This document shows positions 32,022 to 40,987 of a stretch of 64,000 nt of DNA, piece by piece; the stretch's first letter is position 1, and every line of letters starts with the position of its first letter. Position numbers and translations under genes: made by a program. The notes beneath the pieces were generated by a model. That model ran no database searches and was not told where the DNA came from. It was given only the letters and a program-made list of their open reading frames with translations. The stretch is from assembly GCA_043783155.1 (NCBI GenBank), contig JAYVZS010000029.1, forward strand, positions 1 through 64,000, read 5' to 3'. The DNA is from JAPLDA01 sp043783155. Lineage in GTDB: Bacteria > Bacteroidota > Bacteroidia > AKYH767-A > 2013-40CM-41-45.

Positions 32022-32247
32022 TGTCCTGATTCGAAGATGAAAAATGTTTTCTTTCCCGGATTAGTTTATATGTCCTGTAACATCCATAAAGGATCAGGAC
32101 GCACCCGGCAACAATTCTGTTTGATGGTTGTACCTGTAAAAACTTCAAAACAAATATGAGCATTAAACCGGTAAGTACATATACCGTGATCATGAAGATG
32201 CTGAAGTAGAAATAAGCCCATGCCGCAAAAGCAGTCCGGTCGCTCAT
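32008..32247 (-). CDS. Small two-helix membrane protein in the tonB operon
   Basis: A 79-residue protein with two hydrophobic segments (about 8-34 and 44-58) and a basic, charged tail (KLIRERKHFSSSNQDNE). No known motif is seen. It lies 15 nt after tonB and overlaps the PstS-like gene by 14 nt, so it is translated with them. It may be an accessory subunit of the ExbBD-TonB complex. Confidence 0.65.
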   Translation of the reverse strand: MSDRTAFAAWAYFYFSIFMITVYVLTGLMLIFVLKFLQVQPSNRIVAGCVLILYGCYRTYKLIRERKHFSSSNQDNETP

Positions 32248-32262
32248 GGTTTAAAGAAAATA

Positions 32263-33054
32263 TTATTTAAGAGAGAAATTGATCGGGAGATTAAAGAAAA
32301 CCGGAACGCTACGGCCATTTTGCTTACCGGGTTTCCAGTCGGGCATGGTACGAATTACCCTTAACGCTTCCTCGTCACAGCCGGCACCAATACCTCTTAA
32401 CACAGTAGCATCCTTAATTTTTCCCTCTTTGTCAACCACAAATTTTACATATACCCTTCCGGTAATTCCATTTTCCTTGGCTATCTGGGGATACTTGACG
32501 TGACTGCTGATATAGCTAATCATTTTTTCTTCTCCTCCGGGAAAAGTCGGCATTTCTTCAACAATCGTGAAAGGAGTTGTCTCTTCTGCAACAACAGGGT
32601 TTTCAGGCGGCAAATCAACGACCGCTGTTCCTTCCTGTGTCTTCGTACTCACCTGAACATCTTTTACTTCTTCCTGTGTCGGTGGTGGTTCCTGTACTTC
32701 TTCGTCTTTCACAACTACCGGTGGGGTAAATTTAATGGTTTGCTGAACCGGCGGCGGCGGAATAACCGGTGGCGGTGGTGGTGTTGTCTTGTCAATCGGT
32801 GGCGGTTCGGCAAGGGTTACCTCCTCAACCATTTTATCTTTCTTGCCAAAATTGGTTTTGGATAAATAGCTTATCAGGATGGGAATTGCAAACGCAAGAA
32901 TTATCCCCAAAAGCGCAGTCAGCAAAGCGATGACAACCTGCTTTTCATAATTCCTTCGAATCTGGTAGGCCCCGTATTCTTTGTTCCTATTTTCAAATAC
33001 GAGTTCTGCCCTATCACGGTTTACGGGATTGTCCCAACCAACAATTTGACTCAT
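32263..33054 (-). CDS. tonB: Energy transducer TonB
   Basis: A 263-residue protein with a cytoplasmic N-terminus, one transmembrane helix (about 43-64), a long proline-rich periplasmic spacer (IDKTTPPPPPVIPPPPVQQ) and a C-terminal TonB domain with YPQIAKENGITGRVYVKFVV and GCDEEALRVIRTMPDWKPGK. It couples the inner-membrane proton-driven motor to outer-membrane receptors. It is encoded 2 nt after the second exbD. The cytoplasmic N-terminus contains RNKEYGAYQIRRNY, a feature typical of Bacteroidota TonB. Confidence 0.95.
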   Translation of the reverse strand: MSQIVGWDNPVNRDRAELVFENRNKEYGAYQIRRNYEKQVVIALLTALLGIILAFAIPILISYLSKTNFGKKDKMVEEVTLAEPPPIDKTTPPPPPVIPPPPVQQTIKFTPPVVVKDEEVQEPPPTQEEVKDVQVSTKTQEGTAVVDLPPENPVVAEETTPFTIVEEMPTFPGGEEKMISYISSHVKYPQIAKENGITGRVYVKFVVDKEGKIKDATVLRGIGAGCDEEALRVIRTMPDWKPGKQNGRSVPVFFNLPINFSLK

Positions 33055-33056
33055 TT

Positions 33057-33704
33057 TTATTGAGTGTTTTTTATAAGATCTAACTCATTCGGCGATACAT
33101 CAACAATTGCATAACGCGCTACATTGCATACCAACATCTCATCCAGAATATCAACGAGGTTCTTATACTTTGACTTATCGTCCGGTTTAATAAGTACAAT
33201 CAATCCCTTTGTGAGAGCCGCTTTTTTTGCAGCAATGTGTCTCTTTATTTCGTCCTTGTCATTTTTAATCAATCCCTTTGCGACAGAATCCCTCACCGCC
33301 TGAACACCATTTATAACGAGCATGTTTTTATCAAGCAATACCTTGTGAATGCTCCTGACACCATCCATTGAGAAGTCCGCGATGTTTGTTTGTGGCGTCT
33401 CTGAAGGATCATCGCGACCAATGTACCAGATGATGCGATTTTTTTCGGTCAACAAAATGGAAAGTGTTTGCGATGCCGGAACCTTGGTTCTGTCCTTATC
33501 TTCAACCTTATCTTTCACCGGCATGGTAATGTCCATGGTTTTCGGTTTGCTGAAGGTGGTCGTAAGCATGAAGAACGTCAATAAAAGGAATGCAAGATCC
33601 ACCATCGGTGTCATGTCGATGTGTGTTGATGATTTTTTTGCGCGAAGTTTTTTATGCCTGCCGCCTTTTTCCGATCCGCTATCCTGCTGTTGTACGTCTG
33701 ACAT
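33057..33704 (-). CDS. exbD: ExbD/TolR biopolymer transport protein (second copy)
   Basis: A 215-residue protein with a charged N-terminus and one helix including IDMTPMVDLAFLLLTFFMLT, where the membrane aspartate of ExbD is in MVDLAF. The periplasmic domain is longer than in proteobacterial ExbD (about 140 residues). It is encoded between exbD-1 (22-nt gap) and tonB. Bacteroidota motors of this type often carry two unequal ExbD copies, which may form heterodimers. Confidence 0.93.
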   Translation of the reverse strand: MSDVQQQDSGSEKGGRHKKLRAKKSSTHIDMTPMVDLAFLLLTFFMLTTTFSKPKTMDITMPVKDKVEDKDRTKVPASQTLSILLTEKNRIIWYIGRDDPSETPQTNIADFSMDGVRSIHKVLLDKNMLVINGVQAVRDSVAKGLIKNDKDEIKRHIAAKKAALTKGLIVLIKPDDKSKYKNLVDILDEMLVCNVARYAIVDVSPNELDLIKNTQ

Positions 33705-33726
33705 TTTTCAGATTCTTTATTCTTAA

Positions 33727-34347
33727 TTATTTTTTCTTTCCAACCGGCACCGCGCCTTCGAGATTGGTGATCAGTGCAAACCGATTTGCTTTATTATCCT
33801 GAAGAATTGAAATGACTCTTTTTATTGCAGGAATATCGGCATCACCGTCACCACGAACAGCTATGCTGTAATTAGGTCCGGCATGACGGCCGAAATTTAT
33901 CCAGTCAGAAAGTTGGTTGTTAAGAGAGTCGATGGGAATTCCTTTTGTTTGTTTGTTCATGGACTTCCGTTCTTCTTCTTTTGCATTCAGGTATTGTTTC
34001 ATATTTTCCATCGGCATTCCGAAGGAAGACAAAACCGTAAATCGTTTAACTTCATCCGGAGTAAACTGTACTTTATAACGCTCGGCCATTTTCTGAAGAA
34101 TCGTTGCTCTTATTTGTTGTCCCTCCACATTAAAGAATGTTCGTCCGGCCTGATCAACAGTAATCATAATCACATTTTTATCAGGAAGAGTAATTTCTGA
34201 AACCGATGACGGTGTGTCTACAATAACCGGTTCATCGGGACGAAACTTTGTGGTAAGCATAAAGAAGGTAACCAGCAAAAATGCCAAATCCACCATCGGT
34301 GTCATATCGAGGACGGGGCTTTTCTTTGGTATTTTTATCTTAGGCAT
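33727..34347 (-). CDS. exbD: ExbD/TolR biopolymer transport protein (first copy)
   Basis: A 206-residue ExbD. LDMTPMVDLAFLLVTFFMLT starts at about residue 13, with the conserved membrane aspartate, followed by a periplasmic domain containing YSIAVRGDGDADIPAIKRVI. It shares the membrane-helix signature with the copy at 33057 but differs in the periplasmic part. It lies 85 nt downstream of the exbB-like gene. Confidence 0.93.
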   Translation of the reverse strand: MPKIKIPKKSPVLDMTPMVDLAFLLVTFFMLTTKFRPDEPVIVDTPSSVSEITLPDKNVIMITVDQAGRTFFNVEGQQIRATILQKMAERYKVQFTPDEVKRFTVLSSFGMPMENMKQYLNAKEEERKSMNKQTKGIPIDSLNNQLSDWINFGRHAGPNYSIAVRGDGDADIPAIKRVISILQDNKANRFALITNLEGAVPVGKKK

Positions 34348-34432
34348 TCTTCTTTAATTTTTATTGGTGAGGTGTGGTGTGCGATATTCCATAAATGTAA
34401 TTGAAACCGGGAACTGGTCGCCCCCGTTTCAA

Positions 34433-35248
34433 TTATGAATTCTGATAGCGTGAGGCAAAAGTCTGAACGATGCTGTATCCTGCCTCATCAATTCCGTATG
34501 TAATGTTATCGATACGACTGGTGAAGAAGTTGTACATGATAATGGCAAGAGCCGATGTTCCAATACCAAGTGCGGTGTTGTTCAGCGCTTCCGAAATACC
34601 TGTAGATAGTGCCACCGCATCAGGAGCGCCGGCAGTTGAAAGGGCGGTAAAGGCGTGGATCATTCCGATTACCGTACCGAGAAGTCCCATCAGGGTTGCA
34701 ATTGAAGCAATGGTTGAAATGATCACCAGGTTCTTTGAGAGCATCGGCAATTCAAGGGTCGTGGCTTCTTCCAGCTCCTTCTGAATGGCGAGTAGCTTTC
34801 TTTCTTTATCAAGATTCTTATCAGACTCCATTTGCTGGTACATGAAAAGACCGGCATTAACGACGTTGGCAATTGATCCTTTTTGTCTGGCACATTCCGC
34901 CTTTGCACCTGCAACGTCTCCGTTCGTCATCAGCATTCTGATTTTACTTACAAACCCTTCAACGCTTCCCGTACCTTTTGATTTGCCGATGGTGACGAAA
35001 CGTTCTATGGCAAAAGTAACAACCGTGATAAACATCCCGATCAGGATGGGAACAATGACCCCTCCTTTATACATATTACCGAGCGTTTCTCCGGGCAATG
35101 GATTCAGTTCGGGATTGCCATCCTGAAAACGAGATGGATTACCCATTACAAATTTCCAGATTAAAAATCCGACAATGATGGCTACAGGTATTACAATAGC
35201 TGCGAATAAAGATTTAAGGCTGCCGCCGTCTGATTGTTGTTTGCTCAT
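34433..35248 (-). CDS. exbB: MotA/TolQ/ExbB proton-channel family protein
   Basis: A 271-residue protein with an N-terminal helix (about 14-30), a second at about 62-84 and the conserved C-terminal pair containing MGLLGTVIGMIHAFTAL and ALNNTALGIGTSALAIIMYNF. That is the ExbB/TolQ channel signature lining the proton path with the ExbD aspartate. It is first in the operon exbB-exbD-exbD-tonB-orf-pstS-TPR. The 179 nt upstream hold no clear -7 element, only an imperfect CCCG/CGGG hairpin near 35330. Confidence 0.94.
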   Translation of the reverse strand: MSKQQSDGGSLKSLFAAIVIPVAIIVGFLIWKFVMGNPSRFQDGNPELNPLPGETLGNMYKGGVIVPILIGMFITVVTFAIERFVTIGKSKGTGSVEGFVSKIRMLMTNGDVAGAKAECARQKGSIANVVNAGLFMYQQMESDKNLDKERKLLAIQKELEEATTLELPMLSKNLVIISTIASIATLMGLLGTVIGMIHAFTALSTAGAPDAVALSTGISEALNNTALGIGTSALAIIMYNFFTSRIDNITYGIDEAGYSIVQTFASRYQNS

Positions 35249-35427
35249 GTGAGTATTGATTTAAAGTGATTTATTTTTGTTTCAGAGATGGTAATAACGT
35301 TGGTTAAAAGAATAAATTTTTAGCCCGTCTTTTTTCGGGACGACAATAATAGGAAATTCCGTTCAAATGCAAAACCGTTACCCGCTTTTTACTCCTGCAT
35401 GACAAAGCGGGGCGTGGTTATGTTAAG

Positions 35428-36810
35428 TTATAGTAAACCCGCAACCAATTGGGGCATTATGCCCAACAGCAGCGCTGCCAACGAAGTAACAACCAGGAAG
35501 GCCCCGAAGACATTGGTTACCGGAACATCTACACCTTCTGTTTCGGTCTTAAACATGGCAATGATAATACGGAAGTAATAAAAAACACCAACAAGGGAAC
35601 CTGCCACTGCAATCAACACCAAACCTGTGTAATGTTGCTGAAGCGCGGCTGTGAAGACATAATATTTTGCAAAGAATCCGGCCATTGGCGGAATACCTGC
35701 CAACGAAAGCATTGCCAGGACAGTTACAAAAGCAAGCAGCGGATTTTTTTTCGCCAACCCGTTAAAAGAATCGATTGAATCGCTTTTCGTAATATGACTC
35801 ACCAACAGCAAAACAGCAAATGACGTGATGGACGATATCGAATACGCTGCCGCATAAAACAAAACAGAACCTTGCGCATATTCCCGGCTACCGGAAACAG
35901 ACAGAATAGCTAAAAGCATGTAGCCGGCATGAGCAATGCTGGAATAGGCCAACATCCTTTTGAAGTTCGTTTGTGAAACAGCCGTTAAATTGCCAATGAT
36001 GATCGTCAGTGCTGCGAGTACCCAAATTGTATTTGTCCACACAGCGTTTCCCGTATTAAAACAAGTAAAGAAGAGTCGGAAGAAGCCGGCGAACGCAGCT
36101 GTTTTCACAACAGTGCTCATGAATGCGGTAATAACGGTTGGTGAACCGGTGTACACATCGGGCGCCCAAAAATGAAACGGTGCCGCAGAAACTTTAAACG
36201 CAAGTCCAACTAACATCATCAATACACCAGCGATGATCATCACCGGAAAATTTCCCTGTTGCCCGAAAACAAACTGCGCTATTGTTTGAATATTAAACGA
36301 ACCCGTTGCTCCGTAAATCAGTGCTATGCCGAAGAGCAAAAATCCTGTTGCAAACGCGCCCATCAGAAAATATTTCAATGCCGCTTCATTCGAGTTCAGA
36401 TCAGACTTGTTGCTTCCCGCGAGAATAAACATCGGGATGGAAAGAATTTCAATGCCCAGAAAAAGCATCAGCATGTTGCTGTACGATGTCATTAACTGCG
36501 CACCAACCAAAGCAAAAATGATCAATGCAAAATGATCAACACGCGAAGTCGGTTCATGAAAAAATTCCGGAGACATGATAAACCACAAGAGCGTAATCAC
36601 AATCAGCAAACCCGTAAATGCGACTGAGTAATTGTCAACGGTTATCATGTTATTGTAAAAAGATTTGTTGAGGTTCCAGTCCATTACATCTGCTGCCAGC
36701 GCGCCGACAAGTCCGAGCATAATCAACGGCAGCAATGCTTTCTTGAAATTCAACATTTCAGAAAACAAAGCAAGCACACCAAGGGCTGATAATATAATGA
36801 GAGTGTTCAT
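35428..36810 (-). CDS. nuoN: NADH-quinone oxidoreductase subunit N
   Basis: An antiporter-like complex I subunit with about 14 helices. The frame opens at 36891, but the first 27 codons translate the repeat-containing gap after nuoM; the ATG at 36810 (MNTLIILSALGVLALF) starts the first helix and gives about 460 residues. Characteristic segments are FLGIEILSIPMFILAGSNK, FKVSAAPFHFWAPDVYTGSP and FKRMLAYSSIAHAGYM, with the conserved lysines of the proton channel. It is last in the separate nuoL-M-N block. Confidence 0.95.
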   Translation of the reverse strand: MNTLIILSALGVLALFSEMLNFKKALLPLIMLGLVGALAADVMDWNLNKSFYNNMITVDNYSVAFTGLLIVITLLWFIMSPEFFHEPTSRVDHFALIIFALVGAQLMTSYSNMLMLFLGIEILSIPMFILAGSNKSDLNSNEAALKYFLMGAFATGFLLFGIALIYGATGSFNIQTIAQFVFGQQGNFPVMIIAGVLMMLVGLAFKVSAAPFHFWAPDVYTGSPTVITAFMSTVVKTAAFAGFFRLFFTCFNTGNAVWTNTIWVLAALTIIIGNLTAVSQTNFKRMLAYSSIAHAGYMLLAILSVSGSREYAQGSVLFYAAAYSISSITSFAVLLLVSHITKSDSIDSFNGLAKKNPLLAFVTVLAMLSLAGIPPMAGFFAKYYVFTAALQQHYTGLVLIAVAGSLVGVFYYFRIIIAMFKTETEGVDVPVTNVFGAFLVVTSLAALLLGIMPQLVAGLL

Positions 36811-36822
36811 TTCAAAATATAA

Positions 36823-36911
36823 AATTGACGGTTGAAGGTTGACGATTCGACTTCCAAATGCAGGTCTTTTTTTGCATCGCCCAATATTCAATCTTCATTC
36901 TACAATATTCA
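36823..36911. repeat. Repeat-like palindromic region between nuoM and nuoN
   Basis: Contains TTGACGGTTGAAGGTTGACG on one side and ATATTCAATCTTCATTCTAC on the other, giving imperfect pairing. AATATTCAATCTTCA also occurs just upstream of moaA (about 4885). It resembles the family 3 element at 54501-54573 in composition. Confidence 0.45.
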
Positions 36912-36915
36912 GTTA

Positions 36916-38379
36916 TTACTTTAACAATGCTCCGCCGGCACCATGTATTACATTCAAGAGGTTCAGCACTGATGGTTCCGCGATATCGAGAAACGGCTTT
37001 GGATAAATCCCAATCCAGAATATCATGACGACCAAAGGAATGAGAACAGACTTTTCATTTGATGTAAGATCGGCAAACGTATCTGTCAATTTGTTTTTTT
37101 CTCCGAGAGAAATTTTCTGATACGAGTTAAGCATGTACACCGCCCCCAGAATAATGGTGAGCCCCGCGATCGCAGCCATCCAGGAATTGTATTGGTAAAC
37201 TCCATTGATGAGAAGGAATTCGCCAATGAAACCATTGGTGAGCGGAAGCGCAACTGTTGCCAGCAGGATGATGATAAAATACGTTGCAAATGTGGGCGCT
37301 ACATTCCTGATCCCGCCAAGATCACTCATGGTTCTCGTGTTTGTTCTTCTCATAATAATGTCGGCAATGAAGAACATGCCAACTACATTTATTCCATGAC
37401 TCAACATCTGGATCATCCCCCCTTGCAAACCCTGCAGAGTAAGCGAGAAAATTCCCGCAGAAATTAATCCAACGTGAGCAATACTGGAGTACGCGATCAA
37501 TCTCTTAAAATCTTTTTGAACCAGTGCGATGCACGAAGCATACACAACACCGATAATCGAAAGCACCATGGCTGTTGTACCCCAATCAGCAACACCCAGC
37601 GGAACAACAGGAAGTAACCAACGGATCACACCATAGATTCCCATCTTCAGCATAATGCCTGAAAGCAACATGGTTCCCGGTGTTGGTGAATCGGTGTAGG
37701 TATCGGGTTGCCATGTATGAAACGGAAACACCGGCATCTTGATAGCAAATGCGAGGAAGAATGCCCAAAATATCCATGCCTGTTGCTGGACAGATAAATG
37801 CAGAGTATAAAATGCATGTATGTCGAATGTATGGCTGCCGGGTGTTTGAAGGAATAGATAAATCAATCCGACAAGCATCAACAAGCTTCCAAACAATGTG
37901 TAAATAAAAAACTTAAGCGTGATACGAACGCGGTCCTTGCCGCCCCACATCAGGCAGATCAGGTAAATCGGAATCAACGCCAGTTCCCAGAAGATGTAAA
38001 ATAAAAATCCGTCGAGCGCAACAAACACCCCCACCAACGCCATCTGCATCACGAGAATGAGCGAATAAAAAAGCGGGGCGTTTTTATACGAATGGCTGAA
38101 TGACGAAAGAATAATGATGGGTGTCAGAAATGTGGTGAGCAACACAAGCAACATGCTGATGCCGTCCATCCCAACTTTAAAACTGATACCGAGCGCCTGA
38201 ACCCACCAATAATCCATGCCGAATTGTGTGCCTCCGCCCGGATTGAATTGCGCTACCATCACAATACTCAACGCGAATTCAACCATCCCCGCAAACAAGG
38301 CAACTCGCTTTGCATTTTCATTTGCAAAGAGAACTATTGCCGCGGCAATCAACGGAAAAAAGATAAGCAGAGCTAACAT
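36916..38379 (-). CDS. nuoM: NADH-quinone oxidoreductase subunit M
   Basis: A 487-residue antiporter-like subunit. Diagnostic segments are FYIFWELALIPIYLICLMWGG, IKMPVFPFHTWQPDTYTDSP and FKRLIAYSSIAHVGLISAGI, including the channel glutamate (WELA) and lysines. Length is normal for NuoM. It lies between nuoL (82 nt upstream) and nuoN. Confidence 0.96.
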   Translation of the reverse strand: MLALLIFFPLIAAAIVLFANENAKRVALFAGMVEFALSIVMVAQFNPGGGTQFGMDYWWVQALGISFKVGMDGISMLLVLLTTFLTPIIILSSFSHSYKNAPLFYSLILVMQMALVGVFVALDGFLFYIFWELALIPIYLICLMWGGKDRVRITLKFFIYTLFGSLLMLVGLIYLFLQTPGSHTFDIHAFYTLHLSVQQQAWIFWAFFLAFAIKMPVFPFHTWQPDTYTDSPTPGTMLLSGIMLKMGIYGVIRWLLPVVPLGVADWGTTAMVLSIIGVVYASCIALVQKDFKRLIAYSSIAHVGLISAGIFSLTLQGLQGGMIQMLSHGINVVGMFFIADIIMRRTNTRTMSDLGGIRNVAPTFATYFIIILLATVALPLTNGFIGEFLLINGVYQYNSWMAAIAGLTIILGAVYMLNSYQKISLGEKNKLTDTFADLTSNEKSVLIPLVVMIFWIGIYPKPFLDIAEPSVLNLLNVIHGAGGALLK

Positions 38380-38461
38380 TTGTTGAGGTTACACCGATTC
38401 ATTAAAATGATTGCAGCAAATTCGCGGATTCATTTTAGCACACGGAGAGATCAATTTTTTA

Positions 38462-40351
38462 TCAATATATATTAAACAACATCATTGCAATAATTCCAAG
38501 CACCATAGCAAATATGTAGAAGCCGATAGAGCCGGTTTGCACAAGACGAACGGCGTTGCTTCCCCATAGAACTCCTTTGCTGACTGAGTTTACAGAACCA
38601 TCCACTATTTTTACGTCCACTATTTTATAAAACAAATCGCTAAGCCAATACAGTGGACGAACAAATAATCTGTCGTACAATTCGTCCACATAATATTTTT
38701 TATACAACACTTTAAATGCCGGTTTAAATTCTTCCTCGTTCATCGCTGCAACATGTGCCTTCGTTACATACCTGTTGTAGGCAAACGCAACAATGATAAT
38801 CAGTATCGCGATGGTAGTACCAAAGAGTGTGTATTCGAATACATGTGATGCTTCTTCGTGAATAACGCTTCCGGGGGTTGTAAGGGCCGGTGCGAGGAAA
38901 TGTAAGAAGAAATGATGTTTGCTCAGAACTTCCGGCATACCGAGAAATCCACCGAGCGTTGAAAGAACAGCAAGAATAATTAACGGCACAGTCATTACAG
39001 CTGGAGATTCGTGGAGATGGTGTTCCTGCTCGTGTGTGCCGCGGAAGTTTCCGAAGAAGGTGAGAAACAACAATCGAAACATATAGAATGCCGTCAACAC
39101 AGAAGTAACGGATAGCAACGTGAATAAAAATTTGCTCTGAACATACGCGTGCGCGAGAATTTCATCCTTCGAAAAGAATCCTGCAAACGGCGGTACGCCA
39201 CTGATGGCAAGTGTTCCGATGAGAAATACAAGATATGTGATCGGTAATTTTTTTCTCAACCCCCCCATCTTCCTGATATCCTGTTCTCCACTCATCGCAT
39301 GTATCACGCTTCCTGCAGCAAGGAACAAAAGGGCTTTAAAGAAGGCGTGCGTAGTTACGTGAAACAGCGAAGTCGAATACGCACCTACGCCAAGCGCTAC
39401 AAACATATAACCGAGTTGCGAAACGGTTGAATAGGCAAGCACTTTCTTAATGTCTGTTTGTGCCACCGCAATGGTTGCGGCAAAAATTGCCGTCGCCATT
39501 CCGATCACTGTAATAAATGACAAGGTGATTGGGGCAAGTGAGTACAATACATTCGAACGAACCACCATGTAAATACCGGCAGTCACCATCGTAGCGGCGT
39601 GGATGAGTGCAGATACGGGAGTCGGGCCCGCCATCGCATCGGGCAGCCAGGTATACAAAGGAATCTGGGCGCTCTTGCCCATCGCACCAATAAAAAGAAG
39701 AAGTGTTATCGCAACAATTCTCGGTTCGTTATCAGCAAATACCTTAGCACTTGAAAAAACTTCGTTGAAATTCACACTTCCGAATGTGACATAAATAAGG
39801 ATGATGCCGAGAAGAAACCCAAGGTCACCTATTCTGTTCATGATAAATGCCTTATTAGCGGCCTTGTTGTATTCATTGTTCTTAAACCAAAAACCAATTA
39901 AGAGGTAGGAACATAAGCCAACGCCTTCCCATCCTGCAAACATCAATACATAGTTGCTTCCCATGACAAGTATAAGCATGAAGAAAAGAAAAAGGTTCAT
40001 GTAAGAGAAAAAGCGGGAAAAACCTTCGTCGTGTTCCATGTAACCAATTGAGTAAACATGTATTAGAAACCCGATTCCGGTTATGATCAGAAGCATGATA
40101 CAGGAAATTGGATCTATCAGGAATGATATTGAAATATGGAGATTGCCGACTTTTATCCAATCAAAATAATCGATCGGCCTTGTTTCTATTGGCAATTGAA
40201 AAAATACTCCACAAGAAATGATAAAAGAGCCGAGAACTAATGCAGAAGCAAAAATTCCTGCCGATTTTTTTGTGAACGATTTATTCAGAAGGCTGATTGT
40301 AAGAAATCCCAACAGTGGTAAAACAGGTATCAGCCAAACTAATTGCAACAT
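38462..40351 (-). CDS. nuoL: NADH-quinone oxidoreductase subunit L
   Basis: A 629-residue antiporter-like subunit. It has the FAGWEGVGLCSYLLIGFWF and AMGKSAQIPLYTWLPDAMAG signatures, and a long C-terminal part with the amphipathic lateral helix expected of NuoL. It is first in the nuoL-M-N block, about 34 kb upstream of nuoA-J on the same strand. A promoter matching the Bacteroidota consensus is present at 40371-40401, so this block is expressed on its own transcript. Confidence 0.97.
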   Translation of the reverse strand: MLQLVWLIPVLPLLGFLTISLLNKSFTKKSAGIFASALVLGSFIISCGVFFQLPIETRPIDYFDWIKVGNLHISISFLIDPISCIMLLIITGIGFLIHVYSIGYMEHDEGFSRFFSYMNLFLFFMLILVMGSNYVLMFAGWEGVGLCSYLLIGFWFKNNEYNKAANKAFIMNRIGDLGFLLGIILIYVTFGSVNFNEVFSSAKVFADNEPRIVAITLLLFIGAMGKSAQIPLYTWLPDAMAGPTPVSALIHAATMVTAGIYMVVRSNVLYSLAPITLSFITVIGMATAIFAATIAVAQTDIKKVLAYSTVSQLGYMFVALGVGAYSTSLFHVTTHAFFKALLFLAAGSVIHAMSGEQDIRKMGGLRKKLPITYLVFLIGTLAISGVPPFAGFFSKDEILAHAYVQSKFLFTLLSVTSVLTAFYMFRLLFLTFFGNFRGTHEQEHHLHESPAVMTVPLIILAVLSTLGGFLGMPEVLSKHHFFLHFLAPALTTPGSVIHEEASHVFEYTLFGTTIAILIIIVAFAYNRYVTKAHVAAMNEEEFKPAFKVLYKKYYVDELYDRLFVRPLYWLSDLFYKIVDVKIVDGSVNSVSKGVLWGSNAVRLVQTGSIGFYIFAMVLGIIAMMLFNIY

Positions 40352-40370
40352 GAAAATTTTTTTGTGAGGA

Positions 40371-40401
40371 CAAACTTACAGGATTCCTCTTTAATCACAA
40401 A
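40371..40401 (-). promoter_or_regulatory. Putative nuoLMN promoter
   Basis: On the minus strand TTTG (40401-40398), a 19-nt spacer, then TAAGTTTG (40378-40371), a full match to TTTG-N19-TANNTTTG. The -7 element is 20 nt upstream of the nuoL ATG. Confidence 0.7.
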
Positions 40402-40514
40402 CAAGAAACACTGTAACGCCAGACCGGATTTTTTATCATCATTTTTTTTGCTCCTCAAACAAAGAACATCAGGAAAACACGAGACCGAATCGAACGCCAG
40501 GCACTCTGTAAAAA

Positions 40515-40548
40515 CAATCCCGTCGGGCGTTTCCGCAGGACGGGATTG
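40515..40548 (-). terminator. Rho-independent-like terminator of the 40598 gene
   Basis: CAATCCCGTC (40515-40524) pairs with GACGGGATTG (40539-40548). Read on the minus strand, the hairpin is followed by TTTTT, about 50 nt after the stop of the small gene. The remaining 40352-40597 sequence holds the nuoL promoter but no gene. Confidence 0.65.
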
Positions 40549-40597
40549 GCAAAATGCGGATGGCCCGCAAAATATATAACAAACATACTGCGATGAA

Positions 40598-40861
40598 TCA
40601 GCGGCTCCCGGAAGTGGAACTTTTTTCTGTTGTCTTTTCTTTTCCCGCCTTTTCGAAGACCTTTTTTCTGGTATCTGTTTTTTCTTTGATCTCTACATTT
40701 TCCGTAGCATAAACTGCGTAGCCATCATCTTTATACTCCGACATATAAACATCAAGATCGATACCATTTTTGGCAGCAAGTTTTTCAATCTTTTCAAAAT
40801 AGGTACTCAACTTCTCCAGTTCCTGTTTTTGTTCCTTGGTAAGGCTCATCGTTTTTTTCAT
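40598..40861 (-). CDS. Small charged protein of unknown function
   Basis: An 87-residue, Lys/Glu-rich soluble protein (SLTKEQKQELEKLSTYFEKI is a predicted helix), ending in a low-complexity KTTEKSSTSGSR tail. An alternative start is four codons in. No known domain is seen. A TAAATTTG -7 element (40883-40876) upstream and a hairpin terminator downstream suggest a real monocistronic gene. Confidence 0.55.
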   Translation of the reverse strand: MKKTMSLTKEQKQELEKLSTYFEKIEKLAAKNGIDLDVYMSEYKDDGYAVYATENVEIKEKTDTRKKVFEKAGKEKTTEKSSTSGSR

Positions 40862-40875
40862 GATTAATGGTTTAG

Positions 40876-40883
40876 CAAATTTA
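40876..40883 (-). promoter_or_regulatory. Putative -7 element of the 40598 gene
   Basis: On the minus strand TAAATTTG matches TANNTTTG, 15 nt before the ATG at 40861. No -33 TTTG is seen at the usual distance. Confidence 0.35.
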
Positions 40884-40987
40884 ACCTGATGCGCAGAAAA
40901 ATGTTTCCGCTAATGAGCTCCTTTTAATGTCTTTATCAACGGCAAATGTTAATAACTCTGGTGAGCGCCAATTTTTTTATAAATCAG

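Noticed and set aside
36811..36891. N-terminal extension of NuoN from the ATG at 36891
   Set aside because: The 27 residues translate the nuoM/nuoN gap; NuoN homologues start at the first helix (ATG 36810).
40343..40579. Plus-strand 78-codon frame opposite the nuoL promoter
   Set aside because: It spans the nuoL promoter and a terminator hairpin and reads as low-complexity, basic sequence.
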